From assembly GCA_002452265.1 (NCBI GenBank), contig DKEW01000067.1, positions 381 through 27,578 on the forward strand: 27,198 bases of DNA. Direction: 5' to 3'. Positions 1-6,508 of this stretch are shown here, piece after piece; position 1 is the stretch's first letter; every line of letters begins with the position of its first letter. Made by a program: the position numbers and the translations under genes. The stretch comes from Pelobacter sp. UBA6812. Its GTDB lineage: Bacteria > Desulfobacterota > Desulfuromonadia > Desulfuromonadales > Syntrophotaleaceae. The notes beneath the pieces were generated by a model. It was not told the origin of the DNA. It made no database searches and worked only from the letters and a program-made list of their open reading frames with translations.

Positions 1-12
1 ACGTTTTTTTGG

Positions 13-66
13 TTTGATCCGTGAAAATCCGCGCGCATCAGATGTGATCCGTGTCCTATTCAAGGT
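13..66. repeat. Dispersed intergenic repeat A, copy 1 (10-nt phased ATC units)
   Basis: ATC trinucleotides fall at 17, 27, 37 and 47, exactly 10 nt apart, followed by GTCCTATTCA. It matches copies at 1921-1976 and 5009-5060 in the same orientation. It lies just past the manC stop. Confidence 0.8.
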
Positions 67-122
67 CTTAACCTGGGAAGTCATCTGTTTATCTCAGCGG
101 TCTTCGCTAGCTCTCCGATAAA

Positions 123-1604
123 TCAGCTCCTGCCGTAGTGATCATCAAACCGCACAATATCATCCTCCCCGAGATACGCCCCGGACTGTACCTCGATAAG
201 CTCCAGCGGAATCAAGCCGGGATTTTCCAGGCGGTGTTTCACACCAAGGGGGATATAGGTCGACTGATTTTCGGTGAGGACCACGGTGTCTTCGCCGTGG
301 GTGATGCGGGCCGTACCTTTGACCACGATCCAGTGTTCGGCACGGTGATGATGCAGTTGCAGGGAGAGGCTGGCGCCGGGATTAACCGTGATGCGTTTGA
401 CCTGAAACCGTTCGCAATGGTCGATGGTTTCATAACTGCCCCAGGGACGGTTGACGCGGCGATGCAACAGGGCTTCGCCCCTGCCCTGCTGTTTGAGTTG
501 CTCAACGATGGCTTTAACATCCTGGGCACGGTCCCGCCGTGCGACCAGCACTGCATCAGCGGTTTCCACCACCACATGATCTTCAAGGCCAACCGCCGCC
601 ACCATGCGACCGGTGGAATGCAGATAACAATTGCGGCTATCATGGGTCAGCACATCGCCACGCACGACATTGCCCGCACCATCGGACTGCCCCACTTCCC
701 ACAACGCCGACCAGGAGCCAACATCGCTCCACCCGGCATCCAGGGGGATCACCACCGCATCAGCGGTTTTCTCCATCACCGCATAGTCGATGGAATCCTT
801 CGGGCAAGCCACAAACGCCTCAGCATCCAATCGCACAAAATCAAGATCCCGCTGCGCCTTGTCCAGCGCCTCACGACAGCATGCCAGCATCTCCGATGCA
901 AACATCTCAAGTTCTTCCAGATACCGCGACGCCCGGAACATAAACATGCCGCTGTTCCAGTAATAATCGCCGGATGCCAGATAACCCTCTGCTGTAGCGA
1001 AATCAGGTTTTTCAACGAATTCGGCCACCGCGAATGCGATAGAGTCATGAGTCACTTGTCCCTGATCCTTTGTTTCTTGCAACTGACAACTGACAACTGA
1101 AAACTGACAGCTACATTCGAGCGCTTTCCCAGCTCGAATGTAACCATACCCCGTCTCCGCCTTATCCGGTACAATCCCAAACGTCACCAGCTTACCAGCC
1201 TCGGCAAGCTCAGCCCCAACTAAGACAGCACCACGGAAAGTCTCCGCATCGACGATCACATGATCCGCCGGCAGCACCAGCAGCACCGGATCATCCCCTG
1301 CCCCAAGAGCCTGCAAAACGGCCACCGCCACCGCCGGAGCGGTATTGCGCCCCACCGGCTCCAGCATAATCGCCCCGGCCGGGCACCCCGCCTGGCGCAA
1401 TTGCTCCGCCACCATAAACCGGTGGCTTTCGTTGCACACCACCAGCGGCTCGGCCAGGTTCTGTAACCCGTTCAACCGCAGATGGGTTTCCTGCAGCAGT
1501 GTAGCGTCATTCACCAAAGGCAGAAGCTGCTTGGGAAAAAGCTCGCGGGATAAGGGCCACAGACGGGTACCGCAACCGCCTGAAAGGATTATTGGGACGA
1601 TCAT
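123..1604 (-). CDS. manC: Mannose-1-phosphate guanylyltransferase / mannose-6-phosphate isomerase (bifunctional), with in-frame repeat insertion
   Basis: Predicted cytosolic enzyme making GDP-mannose from mannose-1-P and GTP, with a type II phosphomannose isomerase domain at the C-terminus. The 493-aa product opens with the nucleotidyltransferase signature LSGGCGTRLWPLSR followed by PKQ (residues 7-26). It has FVEKPD near 196-201 and GWSDVGSW near 291-298. The cupin isomerase part has LQLHHHRAEHW near 416-425. ATG start with a GGAGG Shine-Dalgarno six bases upstream. Odd feature: residues about 165-188, between GYIRAGKALE and AFAVAEFVEKP, have no place in the family and are encoded by a 72-nt heptamer-repeat tract. 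Without it the protein would be about 469 aa, a normal length. The gene is separated from rfb by two toxin-antitoxin pairs and a transposase. No manB or gmd is visible. Family assignment is firm; activity despite the insertion is inferred. Confidence 0.95.
   Translation of the reverse strand: MIVPIILSGGCGTRLWPLSRELFPKQLLPLVNDATLLQETHLRLNGLQNLAEPLVVCNESHRFMVAEQLRQAGCPAGAIMLEPVGRNTAPAVAVAVLQALGAGDDPVLLVLPADHVIVDAETFRGAVLVGAELAEAGKLVTFGIVPDKAETGYGYIRAGKALECSCQFSVVSCQLQETKDQGQVTHDSIAFAVAEFVEKPDFATAEGYLASGDYYWNSGMFMFRASRYLEELEMFASEMLACCREALDKAQRDLDFVRLDAEAFVACPKDSIDYAVMEKTADAVVIPLDAGWSDVGSWSALWEVGQSDGAGNVVRGDVLTHDSRNCYLHSTGRMVAAVGLEDHVVVETADAVLVARRDRAQDVKAIVEQLKQQGRGEALLHRRVNRPWGSYETIDHCERFQVKRITVNPGASLSLQLHHHRAEHWIVVKGTARITHGEDTVVLTENQSTYIPLGVKHRLENPGLIPLELIEVQSGAYLGEDDIVRFDDHYGRS
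1041..1112. repeat. Heptamer-periodic repeat inserted in frame in manC
   Basis: The tract reads as about ten 7-nt units. The clearest part is four AACTGAC-like units at 1081-1108, preceded by degenerate units such as TGAGTCA, CTTGTCC and CTGATCC. Its 72 nt equal 24 codons and contain no stop in the manC frame. Similar 7-nt-phased text occurs between genes at 25333-25346 and about 25755-25785. The boundary is placed by comparison with the usual ManC spacing between GYIR and FVEKP. Confidence 0.8.
1112..1142. repeat. 11-bp perfect inverted repeat beside the manC insertion
   Basis: Arms TACATTCGAGC (1112-1122) and GCTCGAATGTA (1132-1142) are perfectly complementary around a 9-nt loop. The hairpin covers manC codons Y155-C164 and ends at the first base of the repeat insertion, so one arm lies across the insertion junction. 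Confidence 0.7.
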
Positions 1605-1730
1605 GTTTCCTCCAGTACAAAAGCCACCGGGCTGGGGCCGATTACACGCCTATCGGCTGATCTGCGAGATTCATTCGCAATGCGTCCAGAGATGCATAAT
1701 TTTGACAGTCTGTTCTTTGCCTTGGGAAGT

Positions 1731-1761
1731 CATCTGCGTGCATCCGCCGTTATCTGCGTTC
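1731..1761. repeat. 10-nt phased ATCTGCG repeat
   Basis: Three units start at 1732, 1742 and 1752 (ATCTGCG, ATCCGCC, ATCTGCG). The last 21 nt (1741-1761) match, as reverse complement, the core at 2895-2915 and, in the same orientation, 25408-25428. Confidence 0.75.
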
Positions 1762-1854
1762 GAAAAAAGGTTTTGATTCAAGGTCCAAGGATTTTAGCCT
1801 AAGATAAGTGCGGATAAAAACATTTACAAAAAAATAATGGGTCAGACTTCGCCT

Positions 1855-1887
1855 TTTATCTGAGAAAATCTGTGTAAATCTGTAGCC
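1855..1887. repeat. 10-nt phased ATCTG repeat
   Basis: ATCTG units start at 1858, 1868 and 1878. A weaker pair of GAT words in the opposite sense lies at 1803 and 1813. It is part of the repeat-filled spacer 1605-2065 upstream of manC, where I see no gene. Confidence 0.65.
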
Positions 1888-1920
1888 GGTTGAAAACTTT
1901 AACGGGTTAGATGTTAGAAA

Positions 1921-1976
1921 TTCAATCAGCGAAGATCCGCGCGCATCAGAAGTGATCCGCGTCCTATTCAGGGTTT
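1921..1976. repeat. Dispersed intergenic repeat A, copy 2
   Basis: ATC units lie at 1925, 1935, 1945 and 1955, followed by GTCCTATTCA. It is nearly identical to copy 1. Copies 1 and 2 flank manC as direct repeats about 1.9 kb apart. Confidence 0.8.
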
Positions 1977-2065
1977 TAAAAAGTCTTCCCCCCAACCTCT
2001 CTTCGTACTTGGAACTTGTTTTTATGCTTTCTGCCCATCTGGGGCCCCAGGAGTTGCGCTATGTC

Positions 2066-2094
2066 TTGCCTTCAGACCAAACTTAATTTAAACT
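2066..2094 (+). promoter_or_regulatory. Candidate sigma-70 promoter of the Phd/ParE operon
   Basis: TTGCCT (2066-2071) and TAAACT (2089-2094) are separated by 17 nt. Each matches four of six consensus bases. The -10 overlaps a perfect palindrome, as expected for an autoregulated toxin-antitoxin promoter. This is a sequence inference only. Confidence 0.45.
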
Positions 2095-2104
2095 GAATTC
2101 AGTT
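2091..2104. promoter_or_regulatory. Candidate antitoxin operator (14-bp perfect palindrome)
   Basis: AACTGAATTCAGTT is a perfect palindrome 21 nt upstream of the antitoxin ATG and overlaps the proposed -10. Phd/YefM antitoxins repress their own operons by binding short palindromes, so this is the natural operator candidate. Confidence 0.5.
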
Positions 2105-2125
2105 AACAACTTGGAGGTTCCAGCG

Positions 2126-2413
2126 ATGAAACTGAGCGAATCCGTTAAACCGATTACTTATTTCAAGGCCCATTCGGCTGAGGTTTTAGGCCATCTCGAC
2201 CAAGACGGCAACGCCCTGGTTATTACTCAAAATGGCGAAGCTAAAGCCGTGATCATGGGCATCCGGGAATATGAACGCCTTAAAGACACCATTGCGCTCA
2301 TGCAGCTCCTGGCGCAAAGCGAGCGCAGCCTCCGGGAAGGTCGCGGCAAAACCCTGGATGAGGGATTTGAAGAGCTTTGGAAGAAAATTGAGCATGAGGA
2401 AAAAAAGGGATGA
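2126..2413 (+). CDS. Type II antitoxin, Phd/YefM family
   Basis: Small DNA-binding antitoxin of 95 aa. Residues 1-60 follow the Phd/YefM pattern: SESVKPITYFKAHSAEV, then LVITQNGEAKAVIMGIREYERL. The rest is a charged, probably disordered tail ending in HEEKKG that would wrap the toxin. The ATG at 2126 is preferred over an upstream TTG at 2111 because TTGGAGG sits eight bases before it. Its stop overlaps the toxin start (ATGA at 2410-2413), the usual translational coupling of antitoxin and toxin. It is expected to neutralise the ParE/RelE-like toxin and repress the operon through the palindrome just upstream. It and its partner are the only plus-strand genes in the window. Confidence 0.92.
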   Translation: MKLSESVKPITYFKAHSAEVLGHLDQDGNALVITQNGEAKAVIMGIREYERLKDTIALMQLLAQSERSLREGRGKTLDEGFEELWKKIEHEEKKG

Positions 2414-2739
2414 AAACCTACCAGGTTGTGCTTGCCCCCGATTTCCTTTCCGATCTTTTTGAGCTGTATCGATATGTGGCCCTCAGAGATGGCAAGGACA
2501 GAGCCAGAGATTTGGTACAAAAACTGGAAAAAGCCGCTCGACAGCTCAAAAATTTCCCGGACCGCGGCCACGCATTGCCGGAACTGGTACCTATGGGGAT
2601 CCAGGACATACAAGAAATCACCAACGGTCCTTATCGGATTATATATAAAGTGCTGGACAACGCCGTTCACATATTGGCCTGCATCGATGGCCGCCGGGAT
2701 GTTGAACAGGTTTTGGTACAGCGAGCCTTAAGAGTTTAA
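2410..2739 (+). CDS. Type II toxin, RelE/ParE family
   Basis: 109-aa toxin of the RelE/ParE fold. It begins YQVVLAPDFLSDLFELYRYVA, the first strand and helix of ParE proteins. The signature core follows: FPDRGHALPEL, then ITNGPYRIIYKVLDNAVHILACIDGRRD. Family members either poison gyrase (ParE) or cleave mRNA on the ribosome (RelE). The I-Y-x-V and H-x-L-A-x-x-D-G-R-R pattern looks closer to ParE, but the target cannot be fixed from sequence. It starts four bases inside the antitoxin gene, with AAAAAAGGG before the ATG acting as the ribosome site. It appears full length and intact, so the module is probably functional. No clear terminator follows. Confidence 0.9.
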   Translation: MKTYQVVLAPDFLSDLFELYRYVALRDGKDRARDLVQKLEKAARQLKNFPDRGHALPELVPMGIQDIQEITNGPYRIIYKVLDNAVHILACIDGRRDVEQVLVQRALRV

Positions 2740-2884
2740 GAGACAATGGATCATCCTACCCCCTGCAGCCTCTGTTACCACACGATTAATCATCAACACG
2801 TCCCTTCTAGGATTCCCATCAGATATTATCTGCATACTATTGAAGGTTTTTTACATTCAGGTACGAAACCCTGCAGGCCTTTTT

Positions 2885-2921
2885 AGCCGCAGATGAACGC
2901 AGATAACAGCGGATGAAGGCG
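2885..2921. repeat. 10-nt phased CAGAT repeat
   Basis: Units begin at 2890, 2900 and 2910 (CAGATGAACG, CAGATAACAG, CGGATGAAGG). The core 2895-2915 recurs in reverse complement at 1741-1761 and 25408-25428, and the match to the 25402-25439 copy extends over about 36 nt. Confidence 0.75.
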
Positions 2922-2958
2922 TTCAACCCGAACCAATCAAGGGGTTTGACTTCGTATT

Positions 2959-2985
2959 TAATCTGCGAAAATCTGCGGATGACTG
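2959..2985. repeat. 10-nt phased ATCTGCG repeat
   Basis: ATCTGCG units start at 2961 and 2971. They are in opposite sense to the array at 2885-2921, giving a facing pair about 70 nt apart. Confidence 0.65.
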
Positions 2986-3032
2986 AAGGTTTATGCTTGT
3001 GGGCTTGAAGTTATTCCTCGTGATGCGGTTCA

Positions 3033-3054
3033 AAGTCAACAAGTCACCACCGTC
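3033..3054. repeat. Short dispersed element AGTCAACAAGTCACC
   Basis: The 16 bases AAGTCAACAAGTCACC recur exactly at 4937-4952, beside the RAYT gene, and the first 14 of them recur in reverse complement within 25066-25095. It may be a substrate or relic of RAYT activity. Confidence 0.6.
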
Positions 3055-3134
3055 ACCTCTGGGATCCTTTTATCTTCGCTTAGAGAGTCGAAAATGATTG
3101 TTGAAAGCCCAAAGGCACAATCTATGATCTTGAT

Positions 3135-3473
3135 TCAATCTTTATCTATCTCCATCAAAAGCATTTTCAACCCTGGCAAATCATCCTGAATTGTCCGCCA
3201 AACAACTTCTACGTCCACGCCAAAGTACTCATGAATCAAGAGATTTCTAATGCCTCTCATCTTGCCCCAGGGAATTTTTCGGAAATGTTCTTGAACCTCG
3301 AAAGGCACATGATTTGCCGCCTCTCCGATAATCTCAAAATTGCGAATAACCGCATCAACGGTTTTTTGATCCTGTTGCCAATCAGGATAATCAAGGCCGG
3401 CGGAATATTCCTGAATACGAGTAATTGCCTCCAGAATGTCCTCAATCCGAAATCTCCACCCCCTAGTGGACAT
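3135..3473 (-). CDS. hepT: HepT-like toxin (DUF86 family)
   Basis: 112-aa HEPN-type toxin of the HepT/MntA type VII toxin-antitoxin system. The family's catalytic motif RX4HXY is present as R76-NLLI-H81-E-Y83. It follows the helical core GEAANHVPFEVQEHFRKIPWGKMRGIRN. Known HepT proteins act as RNases (or tRNA cleavers) and are silenced by MntA-mediated AMPylation of the motif tyrosine. The start at 3473 (MSTRGW) is chosen over 3497 because GGGGAGG lies six bases upstream. This gives an 11-nt overlap with the end of mntA, consistent with translational coupling. The gene appears intact, with all motif residues present. It faces the Phd/ParE pair tail to tail. Confidence 0.92.
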   Translation of the reverse strand: MSTRGWRFRIEDILEAITRIQEYSAGLDYPDWQQDQKTVDAVIRNFEIIGEAANHVPFEVQEHFRKIPWGKMRGIRNLLIHEYFGVDVEVVWRTIQDDLPGLKMLLMEIDKD

Positions 3474-3756
3474 GAACAGCCTCCCCAAGGATTTCATCGC
3501 GAAGTTGCTTTTTAAGGGCTTTCATGGTCACAAGATCGACTGGCCGGTGAAACAAGTTTTCGAGATACTCTTTTAAATCCAGATACTTAAACAACCCTGG
3601 AACTTGACTATAGGTAACAAGGATATCGAGATCGCTATCCGGACTGGACTCTCCTCTGGCAACCGAACCAAAAAGAGACAGGGATTGAACATCAAATTTT
3701 TGACGAATTTCTTCCATATGTTGTGAAAGAATCTGGATGACCTGCTCTCGTTGCAT
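3463..3756 (-). CDS. mntA: MntA-like antitoxin (minimal nucleotidyltransferase)
   Basis: 97-aa minimal nucleotidyltransferase. It carries the complete GSX10DXD signature: G30-S31, ten residues, then D42-L-D44. A further acidic residue in RPVDLVT (D74) fits the third metal ligand. In characterised pairs this protein transfers AMP units to the HepT tyrosine and so neutralises the toxin. The start at 3756 (MQREQV) is supported by GAAAGGAAT just upstream; an upstream in-frame extension has no ribosome site. It is the first gene of the pair and overlaps hepT by 11 nt. All catalytic residues are present, so the module is likely active. Substrate and target here are inferred from the family. Confidence 0.9.
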   Translation of the reverse strand: MQREQVIQILSQHMEEIRQKFDVQSLSLFGSVARGESSPDSDLDILVTYSQVPGLFKYLDLKEYLENLFHRPVDLVTMKALKKQLRDEILGEAVHVH

Positions 3757-3933
3757 GGCATATTCCTTTCGGAAACTGTATCCATCCAAGCTTTTCCCGC
3801 CTGGCAAGAGATCGGCATGCGGGTCAACTTTTGCGGATCCTACTTTTCAAACAGTACCTATGCACTTTTTATAGCACGAGTTTGAAAATCGCAATAACTC
3901 AAAATCATGTTTTAACCAACTGTTCTTCACTGT

Positions 3934-4908
3934 TCATGGGAACAGCTCTCTTAGGCCATCGTCTGTTCGATAAAGATCCTCTCCAAACGTACTCCGGCGG
4001 CACACCCCGGATCGGGTTATACCGATGATACGTGCGACGGCTTCCCCCGTATAGCCCATACGTTTGAAACCGAGATAACTGATCAGGCTGCGAGCATCCG
4101 TCACCGCCTTGCCTCGACCAGGTTGTCGGATTTCTTCGACCGTGACACCAAACACTTCCGCCACCTTTTCCACCAAAATCTCGAGCGGCAGGATTGAAGG
4201 ATCAGATGATGAAATGAGCGACTCACCTAGCAGTTCCTGCACAAACTCACCTGAACCAAGCACCCGCTCATCGTAAATGTGCGGCTCCTTGTCAATGCCG
4301 GTCTTGACCACGCGTCGCAACCCACCGCCACAAAGCTCCTCACGCTCCCCCTGCCCCGCTCCGTCGCTTACAAACTGTCGGTAAGCCGCCCGCGCCCCTC
4401 GGGTGGAGCCACCGAATCGGTCGAGTACTTCGGCGGTATTTTGACCGGCCAGATCCACAACTCCCATCAGCACCGCATGTCCCGACCAGGGATAGCGATC
4501 CAAGGCATCCAAACCATTGACCGCCCCGGCCCGAAGCGGATTGAGATGAATGTACCGGACCAGTTCCAGAAAATACGGTTCTTCCTCGCACACGATGGAT
4601 TTGTAACGATTCTGAAAGAGATGCCCCGTCCGGCGATGCCGCAGATTGAAGGATACAGCATACCCGGTCAGCAGGCGCCGCATAAAGGTCGATAACTTAG
4701 CCCGCCTGGGCCGCAACAGCAAATGGGCGTGATTTCGCATAAACGTCCACGCCAGACATTCGGTGCGGGTCTCCACCAGCAAAAGACTCAAGCGGCGGAA
4801 AAAGGCGATCCTATCGACATCGTCAAGGAAAATGTCTTTTCTTTCGATGCCTCGCACTATGACGTGCTGCAGAAGATCCGGATAATCGATTCGCGCTGTT
4901 CTTGGCAT
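3934..4908 (-). CDS. REP-associated tyrosine transposase (RAYT, Y1_Tnp/IS200-like) with DnaA-C-like tail
   Basis: 324-aa HUH-superfamily single-strand transposase of the RAYT type. The HUH motif is H60-A-H62 in MRNHAHLLLRP. The conserved block RRTGHLFQNRYKSIV follows. The RYIHLNPLRAG motif holds the likely catalytic tyrosine, Y119. Residues about 240-305 (VEEIRQPGRGK...DARSLISYLG) resemble the DnaA C-terminal helix-turn-helix often fused to long RAYTs. The gene appears complete and intact. RAYTs are usually single-copy domesticated enzymes that act on dispersed short palindromic repeats. Here a repeat element shared with two other spacers sits about 20 nt upstream of the start codon. A 6-bp hairpin (CTGTTC/GAACAG, 3930-3945) spans the stop codon without a T-run, so I do not call it a terminator. 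Confidence 0.9.
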   Translation of the reverse strand: MPRTARIDYPDLLQHVIVRGIERKDIFLDDVDRIAFFRRLSLLLVETRTECLAWTFMRNHAHLLLRPRRAKLSTFMRRLLTGYAVSFNLRHRRTGHLFQNRYKSIVCEEEPYFLELVRYIHLNPLRAGAVNGLDALDRYPWSGHAVLMGVVDLAGQNTAEVLDRFGGSTRGARAAYRQFVSDGAGQGEREELCGGGLRRVVKTGIDKEPHIYDERVLGSGEFVQELLGESLISSSDPSILPLEILVEKVAEVFGVTVEEIRQPGRGKAVTDARSLISYLGFKRMGYTGEAVARIIGITRSGVCRRSTFGEDLYRTDDGLRELFP

Positions 4909-4928
4909 GAGTGTCAGGGTACCAGCAA

Positions 4929-4966
4929 GTTGGGGTAAGTCAACAAGTCACCTACGTCCCCCCTGG
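4929..4966. repeat. RAYT-proximal dispersed element
   Basis: The segment containing AAGTCAACAAGTCACC then TACGTCCC lies immediately upstream of the RAYT start. Relatives are at 3033-3054 (same strand) and 25066-25095 (reverse complement). A shorter match, CCTACGTCCCC, occurs near 8680-8690. Confidence 0.65.
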
Positions 4967-5008
4967 GGTGCCCGAAATCTGATTAAAACAATAGAGATAG
5001 ATCTTGGG

Positions 5009-5060
5009 TTTAATCCGCGAAGATCCGCGCGCATCCGATATAATCCGCGTCCTATTCAGG
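5009..5060. repeat. Dispersed intergenic repeat A, copy 3
   Basis: ATC units lie at 5013, 5023, 5033 and 5043, followed by GTCCTATTCA. It is close to copies 1 and 2 and sits between RAYT and rfbC. Confidence 0.8.
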
Positions 5061-5083
5061 TTTGTGACTTTCAAAGACAAAGG

Positions 5084-5629
5084 TCAGACAAAAACTTCGG
5101 CGGTCTTAAAGCTGCTCCCTTGGGCATCCTTGCCCGACAAAATCGGGGCTGCATCGTAAGGCCACTCGATATCGATATCGGGATCGTTCCAGTTTATGCA
5201 GCGTTCGTGCTCCGGGGCGTAATAGTCCGTCGTTTTGTATAAAAACTCGGCGACATCCGACAACACAAGGAAACCGTGCGCAAACCCTTCCGGCACCCAC
5301 AATTGCCGTTTGTTGGCAGCGGACAGAACAACCCCGACCCATTTACCGAAAGTGGGACTCGATTTGCGGAGGTCCACCGCAACGTCATACACTTCCCCCA
5401 CCGCGCAGCGCACCAGTTTGCCTTGTGCTTGCTCGATCTGGTAATGCAGGCCGCGCAGCACGCCCTTAACCGAGCGGGAGTGATTATCCTGAACAAAAGC
5501 CCGAGTCAGGCCGGTTGCGGCTTCCCATTGTCGCTGGTTGAAACTTTCATAAAAAAATCCCCGGTCATCGCCGAATACTTTCGGTTCGACAATGAGCACC
5601 TCGGGGATATCCGTCGGAATAATGTTCAT
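5084..5629 (-). CDS. rfbC: dTDP-4-dehydrorhamnose 3,5-epimerase
   Basis: 181-aa cupin enzyme, the normal length for RfbC/RmlC, third enzyme of dTDP-L-rhamnose synthesis. It epimerises dTDP-4-keto-6-deoxyglucose at C3 and C5. Diagnostic text includes DDRGFFYESFN (residues 21-31), QDNHSRSVKGVLRGLHYQ with the active-site histidine, GEVYDVAVDLRKSSPTFG, and VPEGFAHGFLVLSD. It is the last gene of rfbBDAC. Its ATG overlaps the rfbA stop (ATGA at 5626-5629), so translation is coupled. Nothing is missing from the family core. A repeat A copy begins about 25 nt past the stop. Confidence 0.97.
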   Translation of the reverse strand: MNIIPTDIPEVLIVEPKVFGDDRGFFYESFNQRQWEAATGLTRAFVQDNHSRSVKGVLRGLHYQIEQAQGKLVRCAVGEVYDVAVDLRKSSPTFGKWVGVVLSAANKRQLWVPEGFAHGFLVLSDVAEFLYKTTDYYAPEHERCINWNDPDIDIEWPYDAAPILSGKDAQGSSFKTAEVFV

Positions 5630-6507
5630 GACAAGGTATCCTTGAGAACCGTTTCAAGATAACTGCGATATCCGGACTTGGGGGTGTCCTGGATGATCTG
5701 CTCAAAGCGGGCCTGGTCGACAAAACCCTTCCGCAAGGCGATCTCTTCCAGGCAGGCGATTTTCAATCCCTGCCGCGCCTCAAGGGTGCCGATGAAATGG
5801 CTGGCCTCCAGCAGACTCTCATGGGTACCGGTATCCAGCCAGGCGATGCCACGGCCAAGCTTCTCGACCCGCAACTCCCCGCGTCGCAGGTATTCCAAAT
5901 TAACGTCGGTGATCTCCAATTCCCCCCGCGCAGAAGGCTTGAGGTTTTTGGTAATCTCCACAATGTTAGCGTCGTAAAGATACAACCCCGGCACGGCATA
6001 ATGGGATTTAGGTTGGGCCGGTTTTTCTTCGATGGAAAGTACCTTGCCGTCCTTGTCAAACGCAACCACCCCATACCGCTCCGGATCGTGGACGGGGTAA
6101 CCGAAGACCATGGCCCCATCGGAAAAACCGTTGGTGATGGCGTCCAATCCCATCTTCCCGTAAAAGATGTTATCCCCGAGAATCAGACACACCGGATCCC
6201 CATTGATAAACTCTTCCCCTACCAGAAATGCCTGAGCAATCCCCTTCGGTTCAGCCTGCACCGCATAGCTCAAACGGATGCCGAAGCGGCTGCCATCACC
6301 GAGCAACGCTTCAAAACGGGGGGTGTCCTGGGGTGTGGAAATAATCAGAATATCGTCGATCCCCGCCAACATAAGCGTGGACAAGGGGTAGTAGATCATC
6401 GGCTTGTCATAGACCGGCTGCAGCTGTTTGCTAGCTATCAGGGTCAAAGGATAGAGTCGGCTACCGGCGCCACCGGCCAGTACGATCCCCTTGCGAATGC
6501 CTGCCAT
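5626..6507 (-). CDS. rfbA: Glucose-1-phosphate thymidylyltransferase
   Basis: 293-aa nucleotidyltransferase that joins glucose-1-P to dTTP, the first step of the dTDP-rhamnose pathway. It starts MAGIRKGIVLAGGAGSRLYPLT and continues KQLQPVYDKPMIYYPLSTLMLAGI, the RmlA signature. Also present are LGDNIFYG, VFGYPVHDPERYGVV, SIEEKPAQPKSHYAVPGLY and AWLDTGTHESLLEAS. The start at 6507 is preferred over 6522: a GAGAGG motif lies about seven bases before it, and its ATG falls one base after the rfbD stop, matching the tight packing of the operon. The gene is intact with a strong family match. Confidence 0.97.
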   Translation of the reverse strand: MAGIRKGIVLAGGAGSRLYPLTLIASKQLQPVYDKPMIYYPLSTLMLAGIDDILIISTPQDTPRFEALLGDGSRFGIRLSYAVQAEPKGIAQAFLVGEEFINGDPVCLILGDNIFYGKMGLDAITNGFSDGAMVFGYPVHDPERYGVVAFDKDGKVLSIEEKPAQPKSHYAVPGLYLYDANIVEITKNLKPSARGELEITDVNLEYLRRGELRVEKLGRGIAWLDTGTHESLLEASHFIGTLEARQGLKIACLEEIALRKGFVDQARFEQIIQDTPKSGYRSYLETVLKDTLS

Positions 6508-6508
6508 G

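Larger units (their letters stand above)
1605..2065. other. Gene-free spacer, repeat-rich
   Basis: This spacer separates manC (leaving on minus) from the Phd/ParE pair (leaving on plus), so promoters for both should lie here. It holds three phased repeat arrays. The open frame on the minus strand around 1750-1995 consists of repeat text and lacks a convincing start, so it was not called a gene. Confidence 0.6.
2740..3134. other. Gene-free spacer between convergent toxin-antitoxin pairs
   Basis: About 395 nt between the ends of ParE and HepT. It contains phased repeats at 2885-2921 and 2959-2985 and a copy of the AGTCAACAAGTCACC element at 3033-3054. I see no coding potential, RNA gene or convincing terminator. 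Confidence 0.6.

Noticed and set aside
138..1100. 320-codon open frame on the plus strand opposite manC
   Set aside because: It is the antisense of a strongly conserved enzyme; its protein has no recognisable domain and depends on the codon pattern of manC.
1750..1995. Short minus-strand frame in the manC upstream spacer
   Set aside because: Built from dispersed repeat text, with no ribosome site and no family resemblance.
3868..3894. Possible promoter for mntA/hepT (TTGCGA and TATAAA on the minus strand)
   Set aside because: Spacing is only 15 nt and the -35 is poor, so I do not call it.
3930..3945. Hairpin CTGTTC/GAACAG at the RAYT stop as a terminator
   Set aside because: Only a 6-bp stem with no following T-run on the minus strand.
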